Shown piece after piece: positions 49,301 to 60,000 of a stretch of DNA of 60,000 bases. Source of the stretch: Liolophura sinensis. Lineage: Eukaryota; Mollusca; Polyplacophora; Chitonida; Chitonidae. A program made the translations under genes and the position numbers. The stretch covers positions 31,541,608-31,601,607 of the forward strand of contig NC_088300.1 of the NCBI RefSeq assembly GCF_032854445.1. The letters are read 5' to 3'. The notes under the pieces were generated by a model. The model did no database searches. It was not told where the DNA came from and saw only the letters and a list, made by a program, of their open reading frames with translations. The first letter of the stretch is position 1; each line of letters starts with the position of its first letter.

Positions 49301-52300
49301 CCTGCAGAAGATAAACCTAGGTCTAACACACTACACCTTTTCTCCCTCCACATGTTCAAAAGTAGACCCTCAGTCAGTGTAGGCCACCCGCTAGCTCTTT
49401 ATTGTTTTCAGGGTCATCTGGTGTAGGATAATCAAACCCTGGTGGTCAATCAACACTTCAGCTCCCTGCCCCAGTTGAGATAGCAGACCAGGGGGGAGGG
49501 CCAGTCTTGGCTGTCCTAACCCAGACAGTCCTTGTAATCAAATTGTTCCACTTAGAGGGTCATCAAGCATGGAGAATCCCTGGTATGGCTCATCACTGGA
49601 TGGTACTATATACATGTGTGTGTAAGGACATAAATTACCACCCCAAATTAACCATCTGTCATCAGTGGTTACTCATCTGTGGTATGGCGTTAAGGTTATT
49701 GCTTTGAAGAGGAAATTGAAACAGTTCAGTATAAATACATCGCTATCATTATATTGTGATTCACTATCAGATGTAACCATAGTTCCGTCTACATACATGT
49801 GTACTGTGTTTTATTGATAGACTTGTCACAATCCCCATGGAAATACAGTACGTGTACTTCATACATGTTCTCATGGCATGACCATCTCTTTATTACATGT
49901 GGTGACTAATTTCTCATAGGAGCTTGATGATGTGGGCCAGTTGTATACAGTGTATGAGACCTAGTGATGTGTATTGATGTGAACCATTGATTACATTTAT
50001 GAAGATACACATATCTTTTACACAGGAAATGGGAGTGAAAATTGGAACCATTGATATGTTATAGTGTCACTTTAAGTTTATGTCTGTGCTGGTTGAGCAA
50101 AAATCAAATTTGTTTTCATACATTCAAAGTTTAGAAACCATTTCTCAACAAAATAACAATTTTCCTGACAGAAAGCTACTGCTATACGAATAAACTTGCT
50201 AGTGCGGGTATGGTGGATAACAGAAAAAGCACTTTTAATCACTTAGCCAGCAAGATCCCTGGGCAATGTATACATGTATCATTGGTAACTTATAGCTGTC
50301 TATGGTCATCTCTGGGGTTATTAAGAGGTTGTTTGATACTCAGTTATCAGCCAACTGTCCCGTCTTCACACACCCTAAAGCCATGTTTACCTACAAAACT
50401 GACACGGTCATACTGACCTCATTCATGTGGTTTATTGCTGAAAATGTGTCCATTAACACCACAATCAGACTGGTTCTAAAAACATCTCCAAGACAAGAGG
50501 AAAAAAGAAAACACCATGATATGAATAATTATCCTACTTTTATCATGCAGAAAATGAACTACCTGATGATTGTAAGCATTTCTCAGTTCTTTGATCTTTT
50601 CCCTTGTTTTCCAAGTTGTTAAAATGTGAATATATATTTAACACCTTGGCACATTGATATCTCAACGGTCAGGTCATGTATATCTGGAGCCATGAAGATA
50701 GTGCCAAGGTAATAATTACTTCAAGGTAATCTAAAACGTCTGGGTGAACTATAGTCTTGGTATAAATTATTTCCACAGTGTAATGAACCACTGCCTCAAG
50801 TCCGGGTGTTAAGGGGGGTAAAATGAGGGCAAACAAACTTGGCAAACAATGGGCTGTTGATAAGGGTAATTTATCAGGATTGTGTAATGTTAAACAACTC
50901 ACCTACATGTAGGCCTGTATAAAAGGAGTCAGTTGTGCCCTTAGGTAGTGGATGGGGAGGGGATGGGGAGGGGGTGGGGGGTCTAGGGCTGCTGTTTGGT
51001 GTTTAGAAGCTAAGACAGAAGAAGGGGAGGGAAGCTTGGGGAAGCCGGAATAGAGGCTGGCATGGAGCAACAGATCACAAGCAGATGTAGTAGAAAATGT
51101 GAGGATATCACATAGTTCTTGAGCTGAATTGTTATGTTGGGGTGTCTTGAGTTATTTTAGCCTCGGAGGTTAGAGAGCTTCCTGGAGCTAGCAGGACACA
51201 TTCAGACCAATGTTCACTTCTTTTGTGAGTTCAGCTTGGGGTTACCATATACTGATCTTGCAGTGGTGAAGTAAGAGCTTCCGACGTACCTGTAATTAAG
51301 GAATAACTCCTTCAAGTTTTAATGTGTGCCTCAGGTTCTTGATTGAGAAACAAAAGCAAGGCAGACCACCTTGCCAATTAGCACATGTGCTTTTCACCCA
51401 TGACTGCTTTCTTTGATATGCACATGTAATTTGTGCAGTTCACCTGTGGCTGTTGTTTTTGTCTACCTGAGGGACGCCACATCGTCACTAGCCTTTGATG
51501 TAGCCAGATCAGGTGGAGCAAACAGTGCACAACACTCTGAGTGAATCCAGACTTTTGTAGCTGAGAGATTAATTTCTAGATCCTGCCTTGTTTATCCCTG
51601 AAGCATCAGAAGATCCAGGCTCTGGAAAGTTTGTTACCTGAAAAAGCATTTTGTCACCATTACACACTTGAAGAGGAATGCTAGTAATGTTACACCTGTG
51701 GGTTTACCCCGGCTTTGTTTTCATGAGATGTATGTGTGAGAGACAGGATTTAGGCTGATTTGTCAGGCTTAGCTACTGCAGGGGCACATGTGGTCAGCTC
51801 TACAGGCTAAGGCAAACACAGTGGACAGTGATCACTGGTCAGCCAGGACTGGTGATAGGCAGCCAGAGTGGACAGCTGGGCTGAGTGTTTACCTGGGGGG
51901 CTCATGCTGGACATGCAGTGGTCACTGGTCATTTGAAGTGGCCAGCTGTGCAGGAGATGTACTGTAAATGTGGCAGTATTTCAGACTGGCTTACTGGCTT
52001 TGCTGATGGACAATAAATTTGCCTGCAGTGCCATCTTATACATGTACATGTGTATATATGCCTGTGACAGAAGACAAAAGGCATCTGGTGTTGACCTGTA
52101 TAAAAAAAGGCTGTGTGTGTCCATGCAGTGTGTGGAGGAACCTGCTTCTAGCCTGTAGTGTCTGTGATGTACATGTATGTGTGATTGGAGAGGGGAAGTC
52201 CTCCCACGCCACTCTCAGATCCTCCTTACACGCTCAGTGTTCACATATGTGTATAGGCTAACACAGCCACGAGGGATTTTACTACAGCCTGGAGTGTTGT

Positions 52301-52424
52301 CAAAACCCTAGTTTGTCAATGACTTTTGATCCCTCCATATTCGCTGTATGGTCAATGCATTGAAGTTAATTACTGTAATGCACCTTGAGTTTGTCTGGCG
52401 GAGAAGTTAGACACTATCGCCAGA
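46306..52424 (+). other. Second part of the giant intron (about 6 kb)
   Basis: Noncoding, apart from a candidate 18-nt microexon at 47439. A G-rich, quadruplex-prone block lies at 50948-50987 and a GC-richer region at 51760-51960, both upstream of leader 3 and possibly part of its promoter. Other small ORFs lack splice and motif support. Confidence 0.45.
47439..47456 (+). other. Candidate 18-nt microexon
   Basis: Eighteen bases between a very strong acceptor (a run of T, then GCATGTAG) and a GTAAGT donor. The length keeps phase. Entered in phase 1 from the 28283 exon it reads E-R-G-N-N-S and still joins 59568. Entered from leader 2 it would give TAA. Confidence 0.25.
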
Positions 52425-52569
52425 ATGATACAAATGGAAGTGCCGTCGGTTTCCATGGAGATGGACACGATGGAATCCAAGTCGGATGTATCGGACCCTG
52501 AATTGCGCACGGACAGTTGTCGAAATTCCGACAGGAACTGGAATTCTTTAATATGGAGGGAGTTCTTTG
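52425..52569 (+). CDS. Alternative first coding exon (leader 3)
   Basis: ATG at 52425 (A at -3), with an in-frame TGA upstream and no ATG in between, opens 48 codons that run to a GTAGGT donor in phase 1 (last base G at 52569). The peptide is acidic and serine-rich: MIQMEVPSVSMEMDTMESKS, then SDVSDPELRTD, ending near SLIWREFF. Joined to 59568 it gives Gly-Ser-Ser-Val-Asp. The exon is an island of CpG in CpG-poor intron, as expected at an internal promoter and coding exon. Family not recognised. Confidence 0.6.
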
Positions 52570-53982
52570 GTAGGTTGTTAGATTTTCCTCTTGGCTGATC
52601 ACATTGAAATTTAGTTGACCGTAACATTACCAGTACTTATATTTTCGTCGTAGGTAATTATTAACATAAACATATTTTATTCAAATTGTACTGTACATAA
52701 AAGCAGATCTTTTTATAATTTTTCTTACAGATGTATAGCTACTGATAAAATTTTAGCAAGACTAGAATCCATGCTTGTACCTGTTTCATATGAACTGGTA
52801 TTTCTAATTAATCTAATATAGTGCACCTATAGTGAACAGCGTTCATCTTGTATAAAGCCTGTGGGAGTTTGGGAGTGGGAATTTCGCTATCATGTGTTCA
52901 GATGTGCATGTTAGGAGACCCATCAAAGGTGGTATGATGTTATTTAAAAATCTCGAGTGTTGGACAGTGGTATTGCTCAGGCTTACTACTGCGAGAATGG
53001 AATAGTTATGGATCATTTTTGTATTCTATTGAAGTTTGTCATTGAAATTCAACTCTGTTAATGCTCATTATGGACACATATACATGTCGTATATGGTGCC
53101 AGTTGGTGAGAATAATGTCTAGCAGGCCAAACCATTGTTCATTCTACATATGTCTGAAATGTTCCAGCTAAGTGAAGTTTTAGCTTAGAGCATCCAGGAG
53201 TCTAATGTTGACAATTTGAGACCCTGTGCAGGCCAGGTCCAGGCAGCACCTGTTGGAGGGTGTCTCCAGAGGTCCAACCCATTGGGACCTGGCCCATATC
53301 TGGTGGCTGTTACCTCTGACTGCTGATCTCAGTGACCCCATGACCCCTCCAGCCTGGGGTCATTCTATCCCCTACACCCACCTTGCTGTGATCATTGTAA
53401 TGGAGACTGCTAATCAATGATACCATCTCAGTATCAAGTGGAGTGTAAATGTTTGTGAAACTTTGACATGTTTCCCTCTTCATTGTTAGATCGTTTGGTT
53501 CATGTCTATATATGTACCCTGCACAGTGTATTACTAGGAAGGCATTTAATTCAGACCAGTTTTTCAAGATGATTCTTAGAAGTTTCTTATGTTAATGAAC
53601 CATATAATTCTTTAGAACTTCTGCTGAGAAATATCTTCAATATACAGTTGATTCACCCATTCATTTTTCTGATTTAAATGCTGTATTTCATTATGAATTC
53701 TTGGATTAATTACAGGAATTTTCAGAATTTTGATTTCAGGTCTGTGATAACATCATAATTTATTTATCTCAAATGTACAATTTCTATCTATCCAGGTGAT
53801 AAATACTGCTCTCAGAGTGAACAGAGCTCTACCTGTAATTAGTTCCACTGTCATCATAGAAGCATATCCATCATTCATGTATGTGTATGTATACCAGCAC
53901 AAGCCACCTGCGGCATGGCTTGTTGAATACGTGTTTATACATACATGTATGTTTGCGCTTGTGTCTCACTTACATTTAACTA

Positions 53983-54193
53983 CTGCCTGTAATTCTTCAA
54001 CCTTTTCACATGTTTGCAAGGTGTTTATTTGAGCCTATTGTGAAGGCATTTTCTGTGTTCACTGATAAAATTATACTTCTTGTGAAGCCCAGACAGTGGC
54101 CAATCCAACACAACTAGTTTTGCCTCCAAAATGTGCGTTGCTCTTTTGTGAAAGTTACTCTTTTATTTGCGAAAAGCTTGAGGAACTAGCGCA
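53983..54193 (+). repeat. MITE family copy A3
   Basis: Left end CTGTAATTCTTCAACCTTTT with CACATGTTTGCAAGGTGTTT, interior CACTGATAAAATTATACTTC, right end AAGCTTGAGGAACTAGCG. Very close to copy A1 over the first 120 bp. Confidence 0.65.
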
Positions 54194-54450
54194 CACTGTA
54201 TATACAGAGTCGAAAACTGGCACATGCGTTAGATATATTACGTAAAGATGCCCTTTATTTTGTAAGTTCGCATGTTCATTATTAACTTTGAGCCTTATTG
54301 TCGTTTAGCCACATATCAGTGAAGCTTTCATGTGTTAGTCATTCGTGCTCTGCAATGGTGCAGTGAAACCTAATTAAAATAGTAGTAACAGATGCTTTCT
54401 TGTGTATCAAAACAATATCACTTTTATTTGAAAGACAGTATACACACAGT

Positions 54451-54500
54451 GAATGTAGACGATGAAAACTGAATGTAGACGATGAAAACTGAATGTAGAC
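54451..54500 (+). repeat. 20-bp tandem repeat, 2.5 copies
   Basis: GAATGTAGACGATGAAAACT repeats exactly twice, followed by a half unit. Confidence 0.9.
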
Positions 54501-54880
54501 AAGTTGCTGTGTGTTCTGAGTTTTATGTAAGCTGTGGATAATCTCACTTATCTGAAAGAGAAACTGTTTTGAGGGGATAAACATTTCTGTTTGATGTCTG
54601 AAAATAAAGCTGGTGTGGTAAGATTTCAGCTGTTGTCAATATACAGTCAGTGAGAAAACATTTACACTATTTACATAATGCGTAATTAACAAAACCCATG
54701 TGGGTTAAACATTAGTACCTAGAAAAGGCTGTATGTAGGAGAATTTTATCTGTTATTTAAGGTGTGATCTTTAATGTACATTTATATGAGCCAGACCACC
54801 TGCAGTCTGTGTCCAAATCAGAACATTTGTTTACCGACTTTCATTTTTAACTTGGAGATTGGTAGCCAGGGGGGAAGTGT

Positions 54881-54900
54881 GGGGGGGGGGGGGGGGGGGG
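54881..54900 (+). repeat. Poly-G tract, 20 bases
   Basis: Twenty G, then TGGGGGGTGGTGAGGG. Strong G-quadruplex potential and a likely sequencing or assembly weak point. Confidence 0.92.
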
Positions 54901-56122
54901 TGGGGGGTGGTGAGGGTATGAAAAAGATAACCAATAATTAATTTTGCCAAGCCAAAGTACATGGTGTTGTAGAAGTGTACACATGGAATCTATATCAATT
55001 GGTAAAGTGCTCTCAACATCTGTGTCCCCAGGGAGGCCTAAGGGCATAGATGGCACCCAGGTGTAAATGTTTTATTTACCATGGGGTGATGGGCGAAGAA
55101 AAATCTTCACCCTGTGTCCCATGAATAATGGGTCAACCTCAGGTCAACCGTATGATGCCCTGCTGTATAAACTCATTAAAATGTATGAAACTAGTTAGCT
55201 TGTTAACAAAGGTTGGAGAGATTCTCTGACAATTGGTACAGATTTTCTAAGCAAATGGTTTCCTAAGCAAATGTAAAGATGGTTAGCCACCTTGGGTTAA
55301 ATAAAGGTGAGATGTTGACTGACGAAATTGTGGCAGTCCAGTGTGAATGAACACAGAGATCTGATTTGGGGTGGAAATTTATTCCTCATGATGTGTTCTA
55401 CTTGTTATTTGATTTCACTCCTGAAAATAAGGGTGGCTGACGAGTCAAACAAAGACTTACACACACAGGTACTGGTGCAATTACAAATGTCTTCAAGTTA
55501 ATTAAATCACTTTTTAAGATATCAGTTTTTAGGTAATCAACATAAACAATGCGTAGGGGAAAGAAAGGGGAATTGAATTGCTTGCTGAGTTCTTGCCTTG
55601 CATACCAATCAGTTGCAAAAAGAACTTACATGTAAACAATGAAAAGGCATTAAAGACATCTATTTATCTGTGGTGTGTCATCATCACATAAGCAAATGCT
55701 CGCACTGTTATAAAGAACAGGTAAATAATTTTATGCTGTTGCAGTAGAACATTGGTTATATGAACTTATGCTTGCTTATACATTTATTTATACACGAGCA
55801 GAAGTTGAGCAAAAAATGTGGCACAGTCATTGTTTTGTGTTTCTTTGTACTTAATATTGAAGCACTTTAGCATTCTGATATTAGTGCTTAGCTCATCGAG
55901 CTGAAAACATATACATGACACGGTCTGACTGGTTGACCGCGTGTCGTGTATTAAACACCCATGATTTCACTCTATACAGTTTATGAAAGTTTTACCTCTG
56001 CTGTATTCTGCCATTGTTTAGGTTGCCAATAAATGAAACCTGAAAAAAAATGTGATGTAATTAACTTTGTGATATCTGCCATTACACGTACGCCTGCGCC
56101 TTTGTGCAAAGTAAGGTGTGCA

Positions 56123-56141
56123 TGTGTGTGTGTGTGTGTGT
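56123..56141. repeat. (TG)n microsatellite
   Basis: About nine TG units. Confidence 0.85.
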
Positions 56142-57559
56142 AAACTTAGACAGGTACGAATGAGCATTCCGTAATCTGTTGGCTCCACCCAATTTCTACA
56201 GGTGCAGCACGATACAACAAACCACCTGTGGACGTCTTCCGTGACAGGTGAATGTGATATTTCCAGCTCTGCACTGCAGCTACGTACACTCATGTATATG
56301 TGTCTTGTATGTTCTGTAATTTTCCTGTGTCCTTGACAAGGACAGGCTGGTTTGCATATCAATATAGAAAGGTTACTTTAGAAAAGATATTAATCTTGAA
56401 ACATTTCGGAGAAATACATTGGCAGTGAATCAAATTATTAAAAAGTGTTGTGATCAAAGATACAGCCTTTCCGAATGAATTGTTACATTATGGATAATAC
56501 CACTCACAGTATGGAAATACTGTTAAAGCAGTGTTAAAGGGATGAAGAATCGATTCTGAATGATTGGTGTGAGAGATAGGTAAGTCTACGTTGAGGCTAG
56601 CCTAAGCTGAATTTTAGGTATGGCAAAGTTATTCAAGCTTGACCAAGGCTGCAGGATTTAACCCAAGAAACCCTATCTCCACCGACAGCCAATCAGCATG
56701 GATTCTGCATCCCTTTAAGCCATATTTCTTATAGTGTAAATAGAAGAGACTTTGTGAAAATAGAAAATCACACCTGTTTCTATGTTATGAGGACAGGTCA
56801 TAGTTGAGGAGAGATGTGAAATGCGATGCACCAGTTGATTCATCATCCTTGTAATGATGGTGTTAACCAGTAGTTGATAATACATGCATATAGCATGAGG
56901 GTTATTAGAGGAGAAACTCATTGTAGGCATATTTAGGGCATATTGAGATGTTGTTATCCCCAGCAATTGTCACTCGTGCCCTGACACATGTCATCAGTGC
57001 AGACAGGGAAGGCTACAGCTACTCCACTTAGAGACACGTACAGAATGAAAATTTATCACCTCACGTGTCTACTGCCCGTCTACCTCTGACGATGTACAAG
57101 TATACTTAATATGGGTGACTTGTGAGTTTGTCTACTATGGCTAAGTGATGTAAGTATGTGAATTGGGTCTGTGAGATTGTCAGTGTCGGAGTTATGTTTA
57201 TGTGATTTGATTCACATTATGAACGCTGTTTTTCCTGTTGATTTCCTGTTGATATGTCTCATATTTTGAGGGGTTTTACTGTGACATACATACATTGGTG
57301 TACTATATATATTTATTTGCAGTTACATAAATATTAGTTTATTCTAAAAGTGGCAGTGGCTTTCCTAATGGTTCATGCTAAATGTGTTTCTCTGTTGGAA
57401 TGTGGATAATTATTAAACCAAACTTGAACTGTTGGAATTCTTTTTAGATCACACGGTAGGTGAAAGCATTGGCTAACGTGAAAAGTATTGGGCATGTTTT
57501 TGTGTTGGATTGTCAAGGGCTTACATTCTGAACACTGAAGAATCTGGTCCACATACATG

Positions 57560-57771
57560 TACCCAAAATCATCAACTTTTTCGATTTCTCTAAAGCTCTT
57601 TTTTAAGTGGAATTTATGCATATAATTATTATGAAAATGACACCAAAAATGATTTGTTTGTCTCACTAAATATGCAAACTTCAAAAAACTGTGCAAATTA
57701 TTTCCCTACATTCCATATTTCTCTCAGAATGTTTCAAAATATCGGTCATACAGAGGCGGTTGAAAAGGGTA
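57560..57771 (+). repeat. MITE family copy B3
   Basis: Starts TACCCAAAATCATCAAC and ends GGTTGAAAAGGGTA. Its interior matches copy B1 (TTATTATGAAAATGACACCA, TTCTCTCAGAATGTTTCAAA). Confidence 0.65.
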
Positions 57772-58313
57772 CACTATGTTTGAGGCATAGCCAATATAGC
57801 GGCAGATATTTGTGAATGTGGTGAAGTAGACTGTCAACCCATCCATTATTATGACACTGCTGTCACCTATATATATCTCTACACCATTTAGAAGTCTGGC
57901 TCATAACAACTTTTTATCCTGTATGCCACTTCACCTTTCATTTTTGCATACCTGGTACTACATGTCCGTATCCTTTCAGTTTAAACATGTAATTACATGG
58001 TACATGTCATGTACTTGAGCAGTTCGATGTATTCATGGTGCATGTATTTACATGTATGTGAGGAAGACCTTTGGCATAAATGTACATGTACTGATGGGTA
58101 TTTGTGATAAATATGAAATATGTCTACAATGTAAGCAGGTTACTTTTAATGGGTGGTGAGTAAACTGATGTTTTCTTGTAGAAATCCACTAATCTTTGTT
58201 GGTTAAGTCACAAGTTCCATTAAAAGCTGTTGTAAACATTATATAAACCGTTGGTGTTGCATGTACATGTATTTTCTGGCACATGGTACACAAGTATAAA
58301 GCATACTGTGTAT

Positions 58314-58514
58314 ATCCTGTAAATTTTCTACCTTTTCAGCCTCTAAATTACTTTTTTTGAGTGGAATTTATGCCTAGAGTTATGAATGAAAGATGATTTA
58401 TTTTATGAAAGATGCAAGCTTCATAAAACTGTACAAATTACTTGCATAGTTCTCTCAGAGTATTTCAAAGCATTGGTCACGTTGGGGGTTAGAAGGTTGA
58501 AGAATTGGGGCGGT
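58314..58514 (+). repeat. MITE family copy B4
   Basis: CTGTAAATTTTCTACCTTTT at the left, GATGCAAGCTTCATAAAACT inside, AGAAGGTTGAAGAATTGGGG at the right. Some internal loss relative to B1. Confidence 0.6.
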
Positions 58515-59567
58515 AGGCTAAACAGCTAGAGTACATGTGTATTGTAGGCATTTAGTGTATACCTATATATCTGGCACAGTAGATGTTTTGTGTTAATTTA
58601 CATGTATTTTCTGGTACATGTATTTTCCAAATGGTACGTATAAGTCTTGTTAAGTCTTCCACAACTAGCTTTGTACATGTGCATAGGTCTGTATGAACAG
58701 GATGTCTACTTTCGCATTTTGTAATCACTTTCAGTGGCAATTATGTATCAATAAATTATCAGTTAGTTAATAATAGATTCAGAAGTGTAAAATGACTATA
58801 ACTGGTGATAGTGTTTTTAGTTACATGAAGTAAACTTGGAGTTATCGCACTGAAATTTCCCAGTTTGTGACGTCTGTGCATTTCCTGCTCTCACCCAGTT
58901 ATGGCTTCAGTATTTCCCAAGTGGCTTTCAGTCATAATCAGTCATTTCCTGCTACGTATATGTGTATCTTCACAAAAACCAATCATTTTGTTTTAATCTC
59001 TCGCCCTATAAAGTGTGTTTTTGATGTAGATATAGAAATTGGAAAAGTTAACATGTATTTCCTTGTTTGAGGTGCTAATTTTCCTCTGTAATTGGTAATT
59101 ATATCTCATGATGTCACCATGTAGGATATATTGGGGTGACTTTTGTGTATCAGTTTAATAATACTTACTGATCTGTTTGTGAGAAACGTACAGTGATGTG
59201 GAGGGATTTTTTTGAAAACCTCTTTATTGTACCAACCAAATTCCTTCATGGTCGTCAATCCCATCATAGAGGTAACTGAATGGTTATCAATTATCTCCAT
59301 CTTTCTTTCAGCTTGAGTTAATAGCCTTCATGCAACATGCGGTGGAATTTATGAAAACAAAGGATTGATGTCCCCCTCCTTCCATTCTCTGCATGGTTGA
59401 ATGTTTTCAGGAGTTCTGAAACTCATTGGTGTGCAGTTTATATGGCAAAGAATTCAACTTTTTTTTCTTTTTTTTAACTTTTTTTTTTATTTTTGTAAAA
59501 CTGAAAGGAAATCTGCCCCATTTTGTCCAATCTGTTTAACATTGTGTTGCTGTTGTTGTAATTCCAG

Positions 59568-60000
59568 GGTCCTCAGTGGATTTGACTCCTTCCCTTCTGT
59601 CCATGTATGACAAGATAACAGCCAATGGCAGCCAGTCTACCCTCCACAATGGCAGCCATGAAGACTTCCCTGCTGAAGTCAGCCCTGAGCAAAATACCAA
59701 CGTAAAACTTTTGGCAGACGAGGAAAAACGTCTTTCTGAAACAATGGATACGACAGACGCATCCTCTGGGGCAGGGCTAAAACGCCCACTGAGCGTGGGG
59801 TCCACTTCATCCTCTTCCTCAGCATCGCAACCCATGCAGTTTCGCTCCAAACGACCCAACCTTGGGGAATACGATGGGACTACAACAACAGCGACAGGTG
59901 GTAAACCAACCCTGCTGGCTCTTACAGACTCTCACATGGGGGAAATCAGCAAGGATGACCTACATGTAGATGTATGTGAAGACTGGGCGGGGTCCCAGGA
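59568..60000 (+). CDS. Common exon of the unrecognised long gene, partial at window end
   Basis: The acceptor is GTTGTAATTCCAG (AG at 59566-59567). After two bases that complete a phase-1 codon, the frame stays open for 143 codons to the window end. The segment begins SSVDLTPSLLSMYDKI. It has NGS repeats (NGSQS, HNGSH), an acidic part (LLADEEKRLSETMD), a basic patch LKRPLSV, a run of serines, a second basic patch FRSKRPN, and a T-rich tract. It looks like a disordered region with nuclear-localisation-like patches, as in transcription regulators, but no domain is visible and no family is claimed. Composition and CpG content are clearly coding-like. The downstream exons lie outside the window. 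Confidence 0.8.

Larger units (their letters stand above)
52570..59567 (+). other. Last intron before the common exon (about 7 kb)
   Basis: Noncoding, with MITE copies (53983, 57560, 58314), a 20-bp tandem repeat (54451), a 20-G tract (54881) and a TG repeat (56123). The GC-richer block 53220-53400 has an open frame without splice support. Confidence 0.5.

Noticed and set aside
53226-53420. GC-richer 64-codon ORF near leader 3
   Set aside because: No splice or homology support; could be a conserved noncoding block but not called as a gene.

Overview
This is a 60 kb window of an AT-rich, intron-rich animal genome. The likely source is a lophotrochozoan, probably a mollusc or a close relative. 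The grounds are two clear conserved metazoan genes with GT-AG introns, a long-intron third gene, and many copies of a tRNA-derived SINE with a conserved core of the kind common in molluscan genomes. The taxon is an inference; no species-level marker is visible.

Layout. (1) Positions 143-1032 (+) are the last two coding exons of splicing factor SF3B2. (2) Positions 3005-12060 (-) are a complete, convergent protein-L-isoaspartate O-methyltransferase gene (PCMT1), five coding exons plus a 5' UTR exon. It can be spliced at its last exon into two C-termini, one ending in -RWR and one in -KQEL. This matches the mammalian -RWK / -RDEL pair. An in-frame upstream ATG adds a short hydrophobic N-terminal extension. 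(3) Around 11.7-12.1 kb lies a putative bidirectional promoter. (4) From about 18.6 kb to beyond 60 kb (+) runs a long gene I do not recognise. Its common exon (59568 to the window end) is serine/threonine-rich and has basic patches. It can be reached in a single consistent phase from at least three separate ATG-bearing leaders: 18664 plus 28283, 46242, and 52425. This indicates alternative promoters giving different N-termini, in introns of up to about 31 kb.

The introns are dominated by repeats. There are about a dozen copies or fragments of one tRNA-derived SINE, two with perfect target-site duplications. There are seven copies of a roughly 200-220 bp MITE in two subfamilies. Two nested elements, the second with Harbinger-like features, share a TTA target inside a SINE. 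There is a 30-bp minisatellite of about 23 units that creates long but spurious ORFs in all three plus frames, a 40-bp tandem array next to a SINE, and several homopolymer-G tracts. No rRNA gene, functional tRNA gene, CRISPR array or bacterial-type operon was seen.
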